From Mucilaginibacter sp. cycad4 (GTDB lineage Bacteria; Bacteroidota; Bacteroidia; Sphingobacteriales; Sphingobacteriaceae), in NCBI RefSeq assembly GCF_034263275.1, contig NZ_CP139559.1, positions 6,138,001-6,202,000 on the forward strand: a DNA stretch of 64,000 bases, given 5' to 3'. Position numbers and translations under genes: made by a program. Shown piece by piece: positions 8,265 to 17,396 of the stretch (within the stretch, counting starts at the first letter, position 1; every line of letters starts with the position of its first letter). The notes under the pieces are model-generated. The model ran no database searches and was not told the origin of the DNA. It saw nothing but the letters and a program-made list of their open reading frames with translations.

Positions 8265-10625
8265 ATGCTGAAAAACTATATCAAAACCGCCTGGCGCAAT
8301 CTTGTCCGCAATAAATTTTATTCGGTAATCAATATTGCCGGGTTAACTGTGGGCCTCGCCATTGGGATACTGATCCTGCTTTGGGTGCAGGACGAATTTA
8401 GCTTTGATAGCTTTCATAAAAACGCTGCTAATATTTACCGGGTAGAACTTTTTGGCGGTACCGGGGCCAGCAAGCAGATCTGGCAAACTACAGTAGCACC
8501 AATGGGGCCGTTGGCCAAACAGGAATTGCCCGCTGTGCAAAACCAGGTACGGATAACCAATAACTGGTTTTTTTCGTTGTATAAATACCAGGATAAAGTA
8601 TTCAGTGAGCAGGCGGTGGGCTTTGCCGATCCATCCCTGTTTACTGTTTTTGATTTCCCACTGATTGAAGGTAACAAGGAAAAACCTTTCACAAGTGATA
8701 ACTCGGTAGTGATCACAAAAAGAACGGCAGAAAAATATTTCGGCAATGGGGATGCTTTGGGGAAAGTTATTGTGGCCGATAATAAGGAAAACTTTACCGT
8801 ATCGGGTGTCATTGATGATTTTCCGCTTAACTCAAGCATTAATTATGATATGATCATGCCTATGAGCTATCATATCAAATATATGTTTACCAACAATAAG
8901 GTTGATCTGAACCATGATTTCAACAATTATGCTTATGAAACCTATTTGCTGTTGAAGCCGGGCACTTCGTTAAAAAAGTTATCGGCCGATTTGAATAAGG
9001 TTCATCTGAAACGGAAGCCCGAAGATACCGATGCCGACTACCTCTTGCTGCCGGCTACTAAAATGCACCTTTACAATGCAGATGGTACCGACAGGGGAAT
9101 CAGCACTGTACATATCTTTATTATTATCGCCTTAGTAATATTGGTGATTGCCTGCATTAACTACGTTAACCTTTCAACCGCGCGGGCCATGCTGCGTGCC
9201 AAGGAAATAAGCATGCGAAAGATCATCGGCGCAGCAAAAACACAATTGTTTATGCAGTTTGTGGTGGAAACGGCTTTGCTGTTTATCCTTTCGTCGGTTT
9301 TAGCAGTATTGGTAATTTATAATGTCATTCCTGTATTTAATGAAATTGCAGGTAAGCAATTGGTATTTAACCTTTCCAACTATCATATCTGGTTTGTTAT
9401 TGCGGGTACCATCACTGCTACACTTTTATTGTCCAGTATTTATCCCGCATTGTTGCTATCATCTTTTGAACCTTTAAAGGCGCTTAAGGGTAAAATATCC
9501 AATGGTATTGGCGATGTGGTTTTCCGTAAGATCCTGGTAGTGGTGCAATTTACTTTTTCGGTAGTGCTGATCATCAGCACCATTGTTATTACCAGCCAGC
9601 TTAATTACATCCGGTCGAAAAATTTAGGTTACGATAAAAGCCATGTGTTAGCTTTTTGGATGCGGGATATGAAGGGGCATTATGATGCTGTTAAAGCCGA
9701 GCTTTTAAAACAGCCGGGTGTTGAAGCGGTAACCCGATCAAGCGGCAATATTGTTAACATCGGCGGTATTTCGGGGGATAATGATTGGGATGGCAAAGCC
9801 ACCGGGCAAACATTTATCGTGCACCCGCAGGGGATTGACAAAGATTTTATTTCTTTCTTTAAGTTAAAGATGCAGCAAGGGCATAGTTTTGATGGCGCTG
9901 TGAGTGATAGTACTCATTTTATATTGAATGAAGCTGCAGTTAAAGAAATTGGCTTGCAAAACCCAATTGGCAAGCGTTTCAGGCTGCGCAAAACCGAGGG
10001 TACTATTATAGGGGTTGTTAAAGATTTTCACTTCGCCAGTATGCGCGAAAAAATAGCACCGGCAGTATTTTATTACGCGCCCGACAGTTACACTTCTATT
10101 TACATCAAAACCACAGGCAATGATGCTCCCAAAGCAATTGCTGCCGCCGGCAGCCAGTTTAAACAATACAACGGCGAGTTCCCTTTCAGTTACGTTTTTT
10201 TGGATGATGTATTTAACAAGCTTTACCAGGGCGAACAGCGGGAAGGAACGTTGTTTAACTATTTTGCGGGGATAGCTATTTTAATCTCCTGCCTTGGTCT
10301 GCTTGGCTTAGCAGCCTACACCGCCCAGGTACGTACCCGCGAAATTGGCGTACGGAAAGTTTTGGGTGCTACCGTTACAAATGTTGTTGCCCTGTTAGCT
10401 AAAGATTTTATTAAGCTGGTACTTATTGCTATCGTTGTGGCTTTCCCGATTGCCTGGCTGGCTATGAGCCACTGGCTTGATGCTTTCGCTTATCGCGTTG
10501 GTATAAGCTGGACAGCCTTTATATTAGCTGCCGCGATCGCTGTATTAATTGCTTTTCTCACTATCAGTTTTCAATCGGTTAAAGCCGCGCTGGCTAATCC
10601 GGTTGATAGTTTGAGGCGGGAGTAG
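8265..10625 (+). CDS. ABC transporter permease, MacB_PCD/FtsX type (second copy)
   Basis: This 786-residue protein shares the architecture of the preceding permease. It has an N-terminal AWRNLVRNKFYSVINIAGL segment leading into helix 1, a large periplasmic domain, and two FtsX blocks marked by RAKEISMRKIIGA (near residue 315) and TREIGVRKVLGA (near residue 695). It keeps the paralogue's C-terminal ending (NPVDSLRRE against NPIKSLRIE). The pair probably arose by tandem duplication and then diverged strongly. It has its own 264-bp upstream region, so separate transcription is possible. No ATP-binding subunit is adjacent. Confidence 0.88.
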   Translation: MLKNYIKTAWRNLVRNKFYSVINIAGLTVGLAIGILILLWVQDEFSFDSFHKNAANIYRVELFGGTGASKQIWQTTVAPMGPLAKQELPAVQNQVRITNNWFFSLYKYQDKVFSEQAVGFADPSLFTVFDFPLIEGNKEKPFTSDNSVVITKRTAEKYFGNGDALGKVIVADNKENFTVSGVIDDFPLNSSINYDMIMPMSYHIKYMFTNNKVDLNHDFNNYAYETYLLLKPGTSLKKLSADLNKVHLKRKPEDTDADYLLLPATKMHLYNADGTDRGISTVHIFIIIALVILVIACINYVNLSTARAMLRAKEISMRKIIGAAKTQLFMQFVVETALLFILSSVLAVLVIYNVIPVFNEIAGKQLVFNLSNYHIWFVIAGTITATLLLSSIYPALLLSSFEPLKALKGKISNGIGDVVFRKILVVVQFTFSVVLIISTIVITSQLNYIRSKNLGYDKSHVLAFWMRDMKGHYDAVKAELLKQPGVEAVTRSSGNIVNIGGISGDNDWDGKATGQTFIVHPQGIDKDFISFFKLKMQQGHSFDGAVSDSTHFILNEAAVKEIGLQNPIGKRFRLRKTEGTIIGVVKDFHFASMREKIAPAVFYYAPDSYTSIYIKTTGNDAPKAIAAAGSQFKQYNGEFPFSYVFLDDVFNKLYQGEQREGTLFNYFAGIAILISCLGLLGLAAYTAQVRTREIGVRKVLGATVTNVVALLAKDFIKLVLIAIVVAFPIAWLAMSHWLDAFAYRVGISWTAFILAAAIAVLIAFLTISFQSVKAALANPVDSLRRE

Positions 10626-10638
10626 TAGGTTTATAACT

Positions 10639-10727
10639 GTAGAGGCGCATCACATGCGCCTCCCGTATGTTAGTTGCGCTTTTATGGCTTGCCTGTCCTA
10701 TGGGAGACGCATGTGATGCGTCTCTAC
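10639..10727. repeat. Inverted pair of short hairpins (REPIN-like element)
   Basis: Two 26-bp arms at 10639-10664 and 10702-10727 are inverted copies with two differences. Each arm is itself a hairpin: GAGGCGCAT/ATGCGCCTC on the left and GAGACGCAT/ATGCGTCTC on the right, both with a 3-nt loop. The two differences fall on paired positions of the same hairpin (G-C against A-T), so both hairpins stay perfect. It lies between the permease gene and the end of murF and may also serve as a terminator for both. Similar elements are known to be repeated in genomes of this group (recollection, not checked). Confidence 0.8.
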
Positions 10728-10739
10728 ATCGAAAAGAAC

Positions 10740-12101
10740 TTAAAACAGTTCCACCAGGCGCTCCAAAGCCATCCCTCTTGATCCTTTGATCAGTATGGTA
10801 GAACTGGTTATGGGTCTCGCTTTCAAAACTGCAATAGCGTCTTCGGCAGTTTCATAAAATTTATTGGTGTCTATGATCCATGATCCATGGTCCATGGACT
10901 GCGAAGCAGCTAAAAAATCCTTTCCGATAAAAATCCGTTCATCAACAGGTGTATCCATCGCTTTGCGGATAACTGATGCATGTTCAACAGCTGCTTCTGT
11001 CCCCATTTCAAACATATCGCCCAAAATAAGCACTTTCCTTTTTGCCTCAATTTTCCCAACGTTTTCAATAGCTACAAACATGCTGCTGGGGTTGGCATTG
11101 TAATAATCGCAAATGAGGGTATTGGTAGCCGTTTGTACAATTTGCGAACGGTTATTTTTAGGCTGATAGCCTTCAATCCCGGCGTTTATTTCGTTCGCCG
11201 ATAAGCCGAGATAGGTACCAATGCAAATAGCCACCAAAATATTAGGCAGGTTATAAGTGCCCGTTAATTGAGTTTTAACCTTATAGCTATCGCCGGTTTT
11301 ATTGTTGGTCCACTCTAAAGTAAGTAAAGGCGAGTTTTCAAGCAGTTCACCGCTGATCAGGTTATCAATGGCATCTGTACCATAATATTCCACATGAGTT
11401 AAACGGCGGGCAGCCGCCATTTCCATTAAAACAGCATCATCGCTGTTTACAAAAACAACGCCACCTGCTTTACCTGCTCCCCCTTCAGGGGGTTGGGGGG
11501 CAAAATAATCATACAGCTCCCCTTTCCCTTTCTTTACGCCTTCTATCCCGCCAAAACCTTCCAGGTGCGCCTTACCTATATTAGTAATCAATCCATGCGA
11601 AGGCTGGGCTATACTGCAAAGCAACTCGATCTCTTTTTGATGATTGGCCCCCATCTCAATAACTGCAGCTTCATGACCGGCATCAATGGTTAAAATGGTA
11701 AGCGGTACACCTATATGGTTATTTAAATTGCCCTGGGTGGCCTGGGTTTTAAAATGCTGCGACAGTATGGCGTTGATCAGCTCTTTGGTGGTGGTTTTAC
11801 CGTTGGTGCCTGTAAGGCCGATGACCGGAATGCTCAACTGGCGGCGGTGGTGGCGGGCGAGGCCCTGTAAGGCGGTTAATACATCCTCAACCAATAAATA
11901 TTGATCACCCAGTTTATAGTCGGGATTATCAATTACCGCGTAAGCCGCACCGGCCTCCAAAGCTTTTTGGGCGAAGGTATTGGCATCAAACTTATCACCT
12001 TTAAGCGCGAAGAACAGGCTGCCCGGTGTTATCTTTCGGGTATCGGTGCTGATTACCGGGTGTTTGAGGTATATATCGTAGAGTTGTTGGGTTGTAATCA
12101 T
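10740..12101 (-). CDS. murF: UDP-N-acetylmuramoyl-tripeptide--D-alanyl-D-alanine ligase
   Basis: MurF adds the D-Ala-D-Ala dipeptide to the UDP-MurNAc tripeptide, the last cytoplasmic step of peptidoglycan precursor assembly. The 453-residue protein has the N-terminal uridine-binding domain (DTRKITPGSLFFALKG, residues 20-35), the ATP loop GLTGTNGKTTT (95-105), the central ligase domain (IEMGANHQKEIELL), and the C-terminal domain with ILGDMFEMG and IKGSRGM. An insert at about residues 201-213 (proline/glycine-rich) is encoded by a copy of an intergenic repeat and is absent from the MurF pattern I know. It lies alone here, outside the dcw cluster. Confidence 0.95.
   Translation of the reverse strand: MITTQQLYDIYLKHPVISTDTRKITPGSLFFALKGDKFDANTFAQKALEAGAAYAVIDNPDYKLGDQYLLVEDVLTALQGLARHHRRQLSIPVIGLTGTNGKTTTKELINAILSQHFKTQATQGNLNNHIGVPLTILTIDAGHEAAVIEMGANHQKEIELLCSIAQPSHGLITNIGKAHLEGFGGIEGVKKGKGELYDYFAPQPPEGGAGKAGGVVFVNSDDAVLMEMAAARRLTHVEYYGTDAIDNLISGELLENSPLLTLEWTNNKTGDSYKVKTQLTGTYNLPNILVAICIGTYLGLSANEINAGIEGYQPKNNRSQIVQTATNTLICDYYNANPSSMFVAIENVGKIEAKRKVLILGDMFEMGTEAAVEHASVIRKAMDTPVDERIFIGKDFLAASQSMDHGSWIIDTNKFYETAEDAIAVLKARPITSSTILIKGSRGMALERLVELF
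11476..11501 (-). repeat. Intergenic-type repeat inserted in frame inside murF
   Basis: Reading the minus strand, this 26-bp segment matches 24 of 26 bases of the intergenic copy at 17248-17273. Here it encodes the peptide APQPPEGGA of MurF and does not break the frame. Its core is a C-rich/G-rich palindrome. Confidence 0.8.
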
Positions 12102-12168
12102 GGTTGTTAATATCTCAATGGTAAGTCAAAAATATATCATTTAAATAAGTTTAATAACAGCTTGACTA

Positions 12169-12277
12169 ATTCCCCTCTTGAGAGGGGGAGCGGAGGAAAG
12201 TGTGGTTGCAGGGGTGTGTTTCTGCTACGAGCTTATCAAAGCATAAACACACCCCTCCACCCTCTCAAGAAGGGAAT
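12169..12277. repeat. Nested inverted-repeat element between recQ and murF
   Basis: Outer arms at 12169-12186 and 12260-12277 are 18-bp inverted copies with one mismatch. An inner pair, GGGGTGTGTTT and AAACACACCCC, lies near 12210-12255. The left arm itself contains the palindromic CCCTCTTGAGAGGG-type core. The element fills about half of the 220-bp gap between recQ and murF, and related sequence occurs near 27981 and 43445. Confidence 0.75.
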
Positions 12278-12321
12278 CGCGCAAGGCATTGCTTTTTATT
12301 TCACGTTAAGCCTAACAAAAA

Positions 12322-14496
12322 TTATTCCTCCTTGTTCATCCAGCCAATTACCGCTTTGATCTCTCCATAGCTATAATCATCGCCTAAAATCTCTTTTAGG
12401 GGCGATAGTCTTTCGGCACCGTAGCTTTCAACTGCATCAGCAATAACAGCAATCTTTTTCTGCGGAACTATTTCGGTTATATCCAGATCCCCATTCTGCA
12501 CGTAATGGCTTAGGTGTGTTTCTATGGTAGCTGCGGTGAACCCTCGCTCGGCCGCAATTTCAGTTACCGTTTTTCCCGAACGGAATAACGCAAAGGTTTC
12601 GGCCTTTGTGTCCCTGCTGCGGGACGACGATGCGGCCTGCCCTGATTTAACCTTACGCTCTCGCTTGGGCGATTTATGTTTTATTTTTGAACCGAGGCCT
12701 TTTTCGGCACAATAAGCTTTAACCGGCTGCAGCAGTTCCCGGCCGTAACGTGCCAGTTTAACGTCGCCAAAACCAGAAATCATTCGCAACTCATCCAAAC
12801 TTTGGGGCAGATAAGTCGCCATTTCCAATAAAGTAGCATCCGATACTATGATATAGGCAGGCACATTTTCGTTTGTGGCAATGCCCCGCCTAACTTCTTT
12901 AAGTTGATTAAGCAGCGCTGCTTCATAAGGCAAGCTTTCTTCATGATGAACTTCTTCAACTTTTTCTATTTCAATAAACTCAACTTTTTGGCCACCCTTT
13001 AATACAGCTGCACTTTGCGCGGTAAGTTTTAAAACCGGGTATTCGTCGCCTGCGGTTTGCAGATAGCCCATGGTAACCAGCTCGCGGATATGGTGCTGCC
13101 AGTCGGCTTTGCTGATATCTGCGCCGATACCGTAGGTTTTTAACTGCTTATGCTCTTCACGGATCTTATCGCTTTTTGATCCCCGTAAAAAATCTATCAC
13201 GTAATTAGCCCCGAAACGCTCATTTAACCGGGCAACCGCCGAGAGCGCCTTTTGGGCAATGAGCGTACCATCAAAACGTTTGTACTCGGTAAGGCAAACA
13301 TCACATGATCCGCATTTAGCCGGAAATTCCTCGTCGAAATATTTCATGAGATATTGCCTGCGGCAGGAGAGCAGCTGACAATACTTCACCATGTCATTAA
13401 GCTTGTTAAGCATAATGCGGCTTTGCTGCTCATTGCCTTCCACTTTGGCAAAGGCCTGTAGCTTCATGGCATCACCGGGCGAGTAAAGCAGCAATGCTTC
13501 GGATGGTAAACCGTCGCGCCCTGCCCTGCCGGTCTCCTGGTAATAACCCTCAATGTTTTTAGGCAGGTCAACATGCACTACATAGCGCACGTTTGATTTA
13601 TTGATGCCCATGCCAAAGGCGATGGTAGCTACAATGATCTTGATATCATCGCGCAAAAATGCTTCCTGGTTACGGGCTTTTATTTCATTGCTTAATCCGG
13701 CATGGTAAGCTTCGGCAGCAAAGCCTTCATCCTTTAAATCCTCGGCCAAAGCCTCGGTAGATTTGCGGGATAGACAATAAATAATCCCCGACTCATCCTT
13801 ATGCTCATTTAAAAAGGCGATGAGCTGTTTAAAGCTATTCTTTTTGGGAGATACCCGGTAAGTGATATTTGCCCTGTTAAAGGAGGATACAAATATTGCC
13901 GGCGATTTCAGATTGAGTTTTTCGAGGATATCTTTTTGCGTAAGCTTATCGGCAGTAGCTGTAAGCGCAATAACCGGAACCGACGGAAATTCTTCCTTAA
14001 GGCCTGCAAGCATTAAATATTCGGGCCTAAAGTCATGGCCCCATGACGAGATACAATGCGCCTCGTCAATGGCTATCTGTGCAACTTTCAGAGTTTTTAA
14101 AAAGGGGATGAGTTTGTTCTCTTTGTTTTCCCTGCTTTCGGCGCTGAACAAGCGCTCGGGGGCAAGATACAGGAGTTTGATCTCATTATCCCTCAACCTG
14201 TTTACCAATACCCGGGTTTCCTCGGGATTTAACGATGAATTGAGGAATGCCGCCGGGATGCCGTTAACGTTGAGGCTATCCACCTGGTCTTTCATCAGCG
14301 CAATAAGCGGCGAGATTACAATAGTTAGGCCATCGAGCAGCACAGCAGGCAACTGGTAGCACAATGATTTGCCGCCGCCGGTAGGCATCAGCGCCATTAC
14401 ATCCTGTCCCTTAAGTATATTTTGAATAATAGCCTCCTGCTCATGCCTGAAGGCACTATAACCAAAGTATTTTTGCAGGGCCTGGATAGGTGTCAT
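12322..14496 (-). CDS. recQ: ATP-dependent DNA helicase RecQ
   Basis: This 724-residue protein is a 3'-5' superfamily 2 helicase acting in recombination and repair of stalled forks. Motif I is TGGGKS (39-44), motif II DEAH (144-147), and motif VI QETGRAGRDG is intact. The RecQ zinc-binding module carries CRRQYLMKYF followed by CGSCDVC around residues 375-405, then an RQC winged helix (to about 510) and an HRDC domain (about 540-610). A final 110-residue segment has a lysine-rich linker and a helix-turn-helix-like block (GKTVTEIAAERGFTAATIETHL), as in many Bacteroidota RecQ proteins with a C-terminal YPEB/HTH extension. Length fits this longer class. Confidence 0.93.
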   Translation of the reverse strand: MTPIQALQKYFGYSAFRHEQEAIIQNILKGQDVMALMPTGGGKSLCYQLPAVLLDGLTIVISPLIALMKDQVDSLNVNGIPAAFLNSSLNPEETRVLVNRLRDNEIKLLYLAPERLFSAESRENKENKLIPFLKTLKVAQIAIDEAHCISSWGHDFRPEYLMLAGLKEEFPSVPVIALTATADKLTQKDILEKLNLKSPAIFVSSFNRANITYRVSPKKNSFKQLIAFLNEHKDESGIIYCLSRKSTEALAEDLKDEGFAAEAYHAGLSNEIKARNQEAFLRDDIKIIVATIAFGMGINKSNVRYVVHVDLPKNIEGYYQETGRAGRDGLPSEALLLYSPGDAMKLQAFAKVEGNEQQSRIMLNKLNDMVKYCQLLSCRRQYLMKYFDEEFPAKCGSCDVCLTEYKRFDGTLIAQKALSAVARLNERFGANYVIDFLRGSKSDKIREEHKQLKTYGIGADISKADWQHHIRELVTMGYLQTAGDEYPVLKLTAQSAAVLKGGQKVEFIEIEKVEEVHHEESLPYEAALLNQLKEVRRGIATNENVPAYIIVSDATLLEMATYLPQSLDELRMISGFGDVKLARYGRELLQPVKAYCAEKGLGSKIKHKSPKRERKVKSGQAASSSRSRDTKAETFALFRSGKTVTEIAAERGFTAATIETHLSHYVQNGDLDITEIVPQKKIAVIADAVESYGAERLSPLKEILGDDYSYGEIKAVIGWMNKEE

Positions 14497-14520
14497 ATTT
14501 ATTGATATGCTTCAAATGTG

Positions 14521-14660
14521 CAGATGTGCAAATGTGCAAATTTTAGATTACAGATGTGCAGATTTCAAATGTGCAAATGATAGATAAGTAAGTGCCTAAT
14601 CATTATATATAGCGATAAGTAATCCGGAACCTGAATATCGACTAATCATTTGCACATCTG
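14521..14660. repeat. Short dispersed repeat with inverted copies upstream of recQ
   Basis: CAGATGTGCAAATG at 14521-14534 is matched in inverse orientation at 14647-14660, and partial direct copies (CAGATGTGCA, AAATGTGCAAATG) lie between. The gap between recQ and the carboxypeptidase gene holds this repeat and no gene. Spacing is irregular, so this is not a CRISPR. Confidence 0.65.
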
Positions 14661-14718
14661 CCAATATTTTTCTGCATATTAGCTTATCCCTTTTCTCCTA
14701 CATATCTATTATATATTT

Positions 14719-17226
14719 ATGATAAAAAAACATTTACTCCTATTTGTATTTATAAGTTTTTTTTGCTCAGCCTTTGCACAAAAGATCCAATCGCCGCAGG
14801 AGTTCCTGGGGTATAAATTGGGCGAGCACTTTACCCCTCATTATCGTATTGTCGAATATTTTAAATACGTTGCGTCGGTTTCAAAAAATGTAAAGCTGCA
14901 GCAATTTGGTACCACTAATGAAGGCCGGCCTTTACTGGCTATGTTTGTCGCATCCGACGAGAATATCGGCAGACTGGATGAGATCCGCCATAATAACCTT
15001 AAACTGGCTGGTATTGAAAGCGGCGGCGGCAGCACTGCCATGCCGGTTGTTACCTGGCTAAGCTATAACGTACATGGCAACGAGCCGGCATCAAGCGAAG
15101 CCGCTATGTGGACTTTGTTTGACCTGGTTGATCAGGAGAATGCTGCAACCAAGGCCTGGCTCAAAAACATGGTGGTTGTTATCGACCCATGTTTAAACCC
15201 CGACGGGCGTGACCGTTACGTGAATTTTTATAACTCGGTAGTTGGTGCCGTGCCCGATGCCAACCCAACATCGCGTGAGCATGCCGAACCATGGCCCGGC
15301 GGCAGGGTAAATCATTTTTACTTTGACCTTAACCGCGACTGGGCCTGGCAGCAGCAAAAAGAAACCCAGGCACGTGTAGGCCTGTATAATCAATGGCTGC
15401 CGCAGGTACATGTAGATTACCATGAGCAGGGTTATAACGCACCGTATTATTTTGCACCTGCCGCCGAGCCATATCATAAAGATATTACCGCATGGCAGCG
15501 CCAGTTCCAGATCACTATCGGTAAAAACAACGCTAAATATTTTGACCAGAACGGCTGGATGTATTTCACCAAATATGAGTTTGATCTGCTGTACCCGTCA
15601 TACGGCGATACTTATCCTTTATATAATGGCTCTATCGGCATGACCTATGAGCAGGGCGGCATCAGTGCCGGTTTGGCTGTGGTTACCCGCAGCGGGGATA
15701 CCCTTACCCTGGTGCAGCGTGTGGCCCACCACCATTCAACAAGTTTAAGCACACTTGAAATAGCTGCGTTAAACACCCAAAAGCTTTTGGATGAGTACAA
15801 AAAGTTTTTTGATAACAGTCGCGCCAATCCTCCGGGCGAGTACAAAACTTACATTATTAAAAACGATAACAACAATAAAATTAACGCGCTGGCAAAAATG
15901 CTGGGCCGCAACGGCATTCAGTATGGCTTCGGTTTAGCTAATAAAACGGTTACCGGCTTTAACTATGTTTCTCAAAAAACAGAACAATACAATGTTGGCG
16001 CCAATGACCTGGTAGTTAATGCCTATCAGCCCAAAGCGGTATTACTGCATGTATTGCTGGAGCCCAAAACTTTTATACCCGATTCCAATACTTATGATAT
16101 TACCGCATGGTCGCTTCCGTATGCTTATGGATTAAAGGCTTATGGTTTAAAAGAATCGTTTAAACCTGCCGGCGCCGAGTGGAGTGTTGCCGCACCTAAG
16201 CCGCTGGTAAATACCCATGCCTATGCTTATGTATCGGCATGGCAATCGGTTAATGATGTAAAATTCCTGGCGGCCCTGCTTAAAAAGAGAATCAAAGTAC
16301 GCTATGCCGAAAAGCCATTTGAAGCCGGAGGCAAGCAGTTTACAGCAGGTTCGTTAATAGTTACCCGTGCAGGTAATGACCTTGCCGATTTTGACCAGGT
16401 TGTAACGCAAACGGCAGCTGGTTTGGGCCAGGAGATCACTCCTATTTCAACAGGATTTGTTGATAAAGGATCAGATATCGGTTCGGACGCTGTGAGGTAC
16501 ATTCATCAGCCTAAAATTGCCTTAATTGCCGGCGATGGTGTTAACTCGGAGGCAATGGGCGAGGTTTGGCATTTGTTTGAAGCACAAATCGGGTACCCTG
16601 TTACTTTAATAAGGTACCAGGATTTAGGTCGCACCAAATTGGGAGAGTTTGATGTGGTGGTTTGCCCCGATGGTCGTTATGAAGATTTTCCTTCGGAGAA
16701 ATTACAAAACTGGATCCGCGACGGTGGTAAGCTGATAGCGGTAGATAACGCTGTATCGTTACTGGTTGATAAAAAGGGCTTCCTCATTAAAAGGAAGGAA
16801 GAAAAAAAGGAAGACAAGGATAAAGAAAAGGAAAAAGATAAAACAGTTAAGCTGTATGGAGATCGTGACCGTTTGGCCCTTAGCGAATCCATCCCCGGTG
16901 CAATTTATAAACTGAACCTTGATAATACACATCCGCTTGGCTTTGGCTTGCCTGATTATTACTATTCGTTAAAGCTGAATGACGATATCTATGATCTTTT
17001 TTCGGGCGATGACGGCTGGAACGTAGGTACCATAAAAAAGGATGGCTACGTATCGGGCTTTGTTGGCCAGGAATCAAAAAAGAAGATCAGCAATGGTTTA
17101 TTATTGGGTGTACAACCCATGGGCCGCGGTTCGGTAGTTTACATGGTTGATGATCCGCTATTCCGCAGTTTCTGGGAAAACGGCAAGCTGTTGTTCAGCA
17201 ACGCGGTGTTTATGGTGGGGCAGTAA
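14719..17226 (+). CDS. M14 family zinc carboxypeptidase, secreted
   Basis: An 835-residue protein with a Sec signal peptide (hydrophobic residues 6-20, ending FCSAFAQ). The M14 peptidase domain covers about residues 40-340: zinc ligands H119 and E122 in YNVHGNEPAS, third ligand H235 in DYHEQG, substrate-binding NPDGRDR (160-166) and LNRDW, and the likely catalytic glutamate E311 in TYEQGG. The C-terminal 450 residues include a glutamine amidotransferase-like fold around 500-640 and a lysine/glutamate-rich insert near residues 690-715. It should cleave C-terminal residues from peptides in the periplasm or outside the cell. It is convergent with the TonB-type receptor gene. Confidence 0.9.
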   Translation: MIKKHLLLFVFISFFCSAFAQKIQSPQEFLGYKLGEHFTPHYRIVEYFKYVASVSKNVKLQQFGTTNEGRPLLAMFVASDENIGRLDEIRHNNLKLAGIESGGGSTAMPVVTWLSYNVHGNEPASSEAAMWTLFDLVDQENAATKAWLKNMVVVIDPCLNPDGRDRYVNFYNSVVGAVPDANPTSREHAEPWPGGRVNHFYFDLNRDWAWQQQKETQARVGLYNQWLPQVHVDYHEQGYNAPYYFAPAAEPYHKDITAWQRQFQITIGKNNAKYFDQNGWMYFTKYEFDLLYPSYGDTYPLYNGSIGMTYEQGGISAGLAVVTRSGDTLTLVQRVAHHHSTSLSTLEIAALNTQKLLDEYKKFFDNSRANPPGEYKTYIIKNDNNNKINALAKMLGRNGIQYGFGLANKTVTGFNYVSQKTEQYNVGANDLVVNAYQPKAVLLHVLLEPKTFIPDSNTYDITAWSLPYAYGLKAYGLKESFKPAGAEWSVAAPKPLVNTHAYAYVSAWQSVNDVKFLAALLKKRIKVRYAEKPFEAGGKQFTAGSLIVTRAGNDLADFDQVVTQTAAGLGQEITPISTGFVDKGSDIGSDAVRYIHQPKIALIAGDGVNSEAMGEVWHLFEAQIGYPVTLIRYQDLGRTKLGEFDVVVCPDGRYEDFPSEKLQNWIRDGGKLIAVDNAVSLLVDKKGFLIKRKEEKKEDKDKEKEKDKTVKLYGDRDRLALSESIPGAIYKLNLDNTHPLGFGLPDYYYSLKLNDDIYDLFSGDDGWNVGTIKKDGYVSGFVGQESKKKISNGLLLGVQPMGRGSVVYMVDDPLFRSFWENGKLLFSNAVFMVGQ

Positions 17227-17247
17227 TAGCCTCGGCCCCCAGCCCTC

Positions 17248-17273
17248 GCCCCCCAGCCCCCTGAAAGGGGAGC
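17248..17273 (+). repeat. C-rich palindromic repeat, intergenic copy
   Basis: This copy matches 24 of 26 bases of the one embedded in murF. A partly degenerate copy of its first half precedes it at about 17233-17247. It lies 21 nt past the carboxypeptidase stop. Confidence 0.75.
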
Positions 17274-17294
17274 AGCTACATCGCTCTTATAATT

Positions 17295-17330
17295 AAAAGG
17301 CAGGTTCTTCAAAATGGGAACCTGCCTTTT
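17295..17330. terminator. Bidirectional terminator between convergent genes
   Basis: A perfect 13-bp stem (17295-17307 and 17318-17330; AAAAGGCAGGTTC and complement) with A-rich and T-rich flanks can end transcription of the carboxypeptidase gene and of the gene arriving from the right. Confidence 0.85.
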
Positions 17331-17358
17331 GTATTTATCAAGAATATGCTAATCAAAA

Positions 17359-17385
17359 GCTCCCCCTTTAGGGGGCGGGGGGGGC
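17359..17385 (-). repeat. C-rich palindromic repeat, third copy (inverted)
   Basis: The minus strand reads as a diverged copy of the 17248-17273 repeat (CCCCTAAAGGGGGAGC end). Together the two copies flank the terminator in opposite orientation. Confidence 0.65.
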
Positions 17386-17396
17386 ATGCGCTTGAT

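Noticed and set aside
12162..12359. 65-codon plus-strand frame between murF and recQ
   Set aside because: It is made of the inverted-repeat element and the antisense end of recQ.
14521..14660. Possible CRISPR-like array
   Set aside because: Repeat words are short, overlap, occur in both orientations and have no regular spacers; no cas gene nearby.
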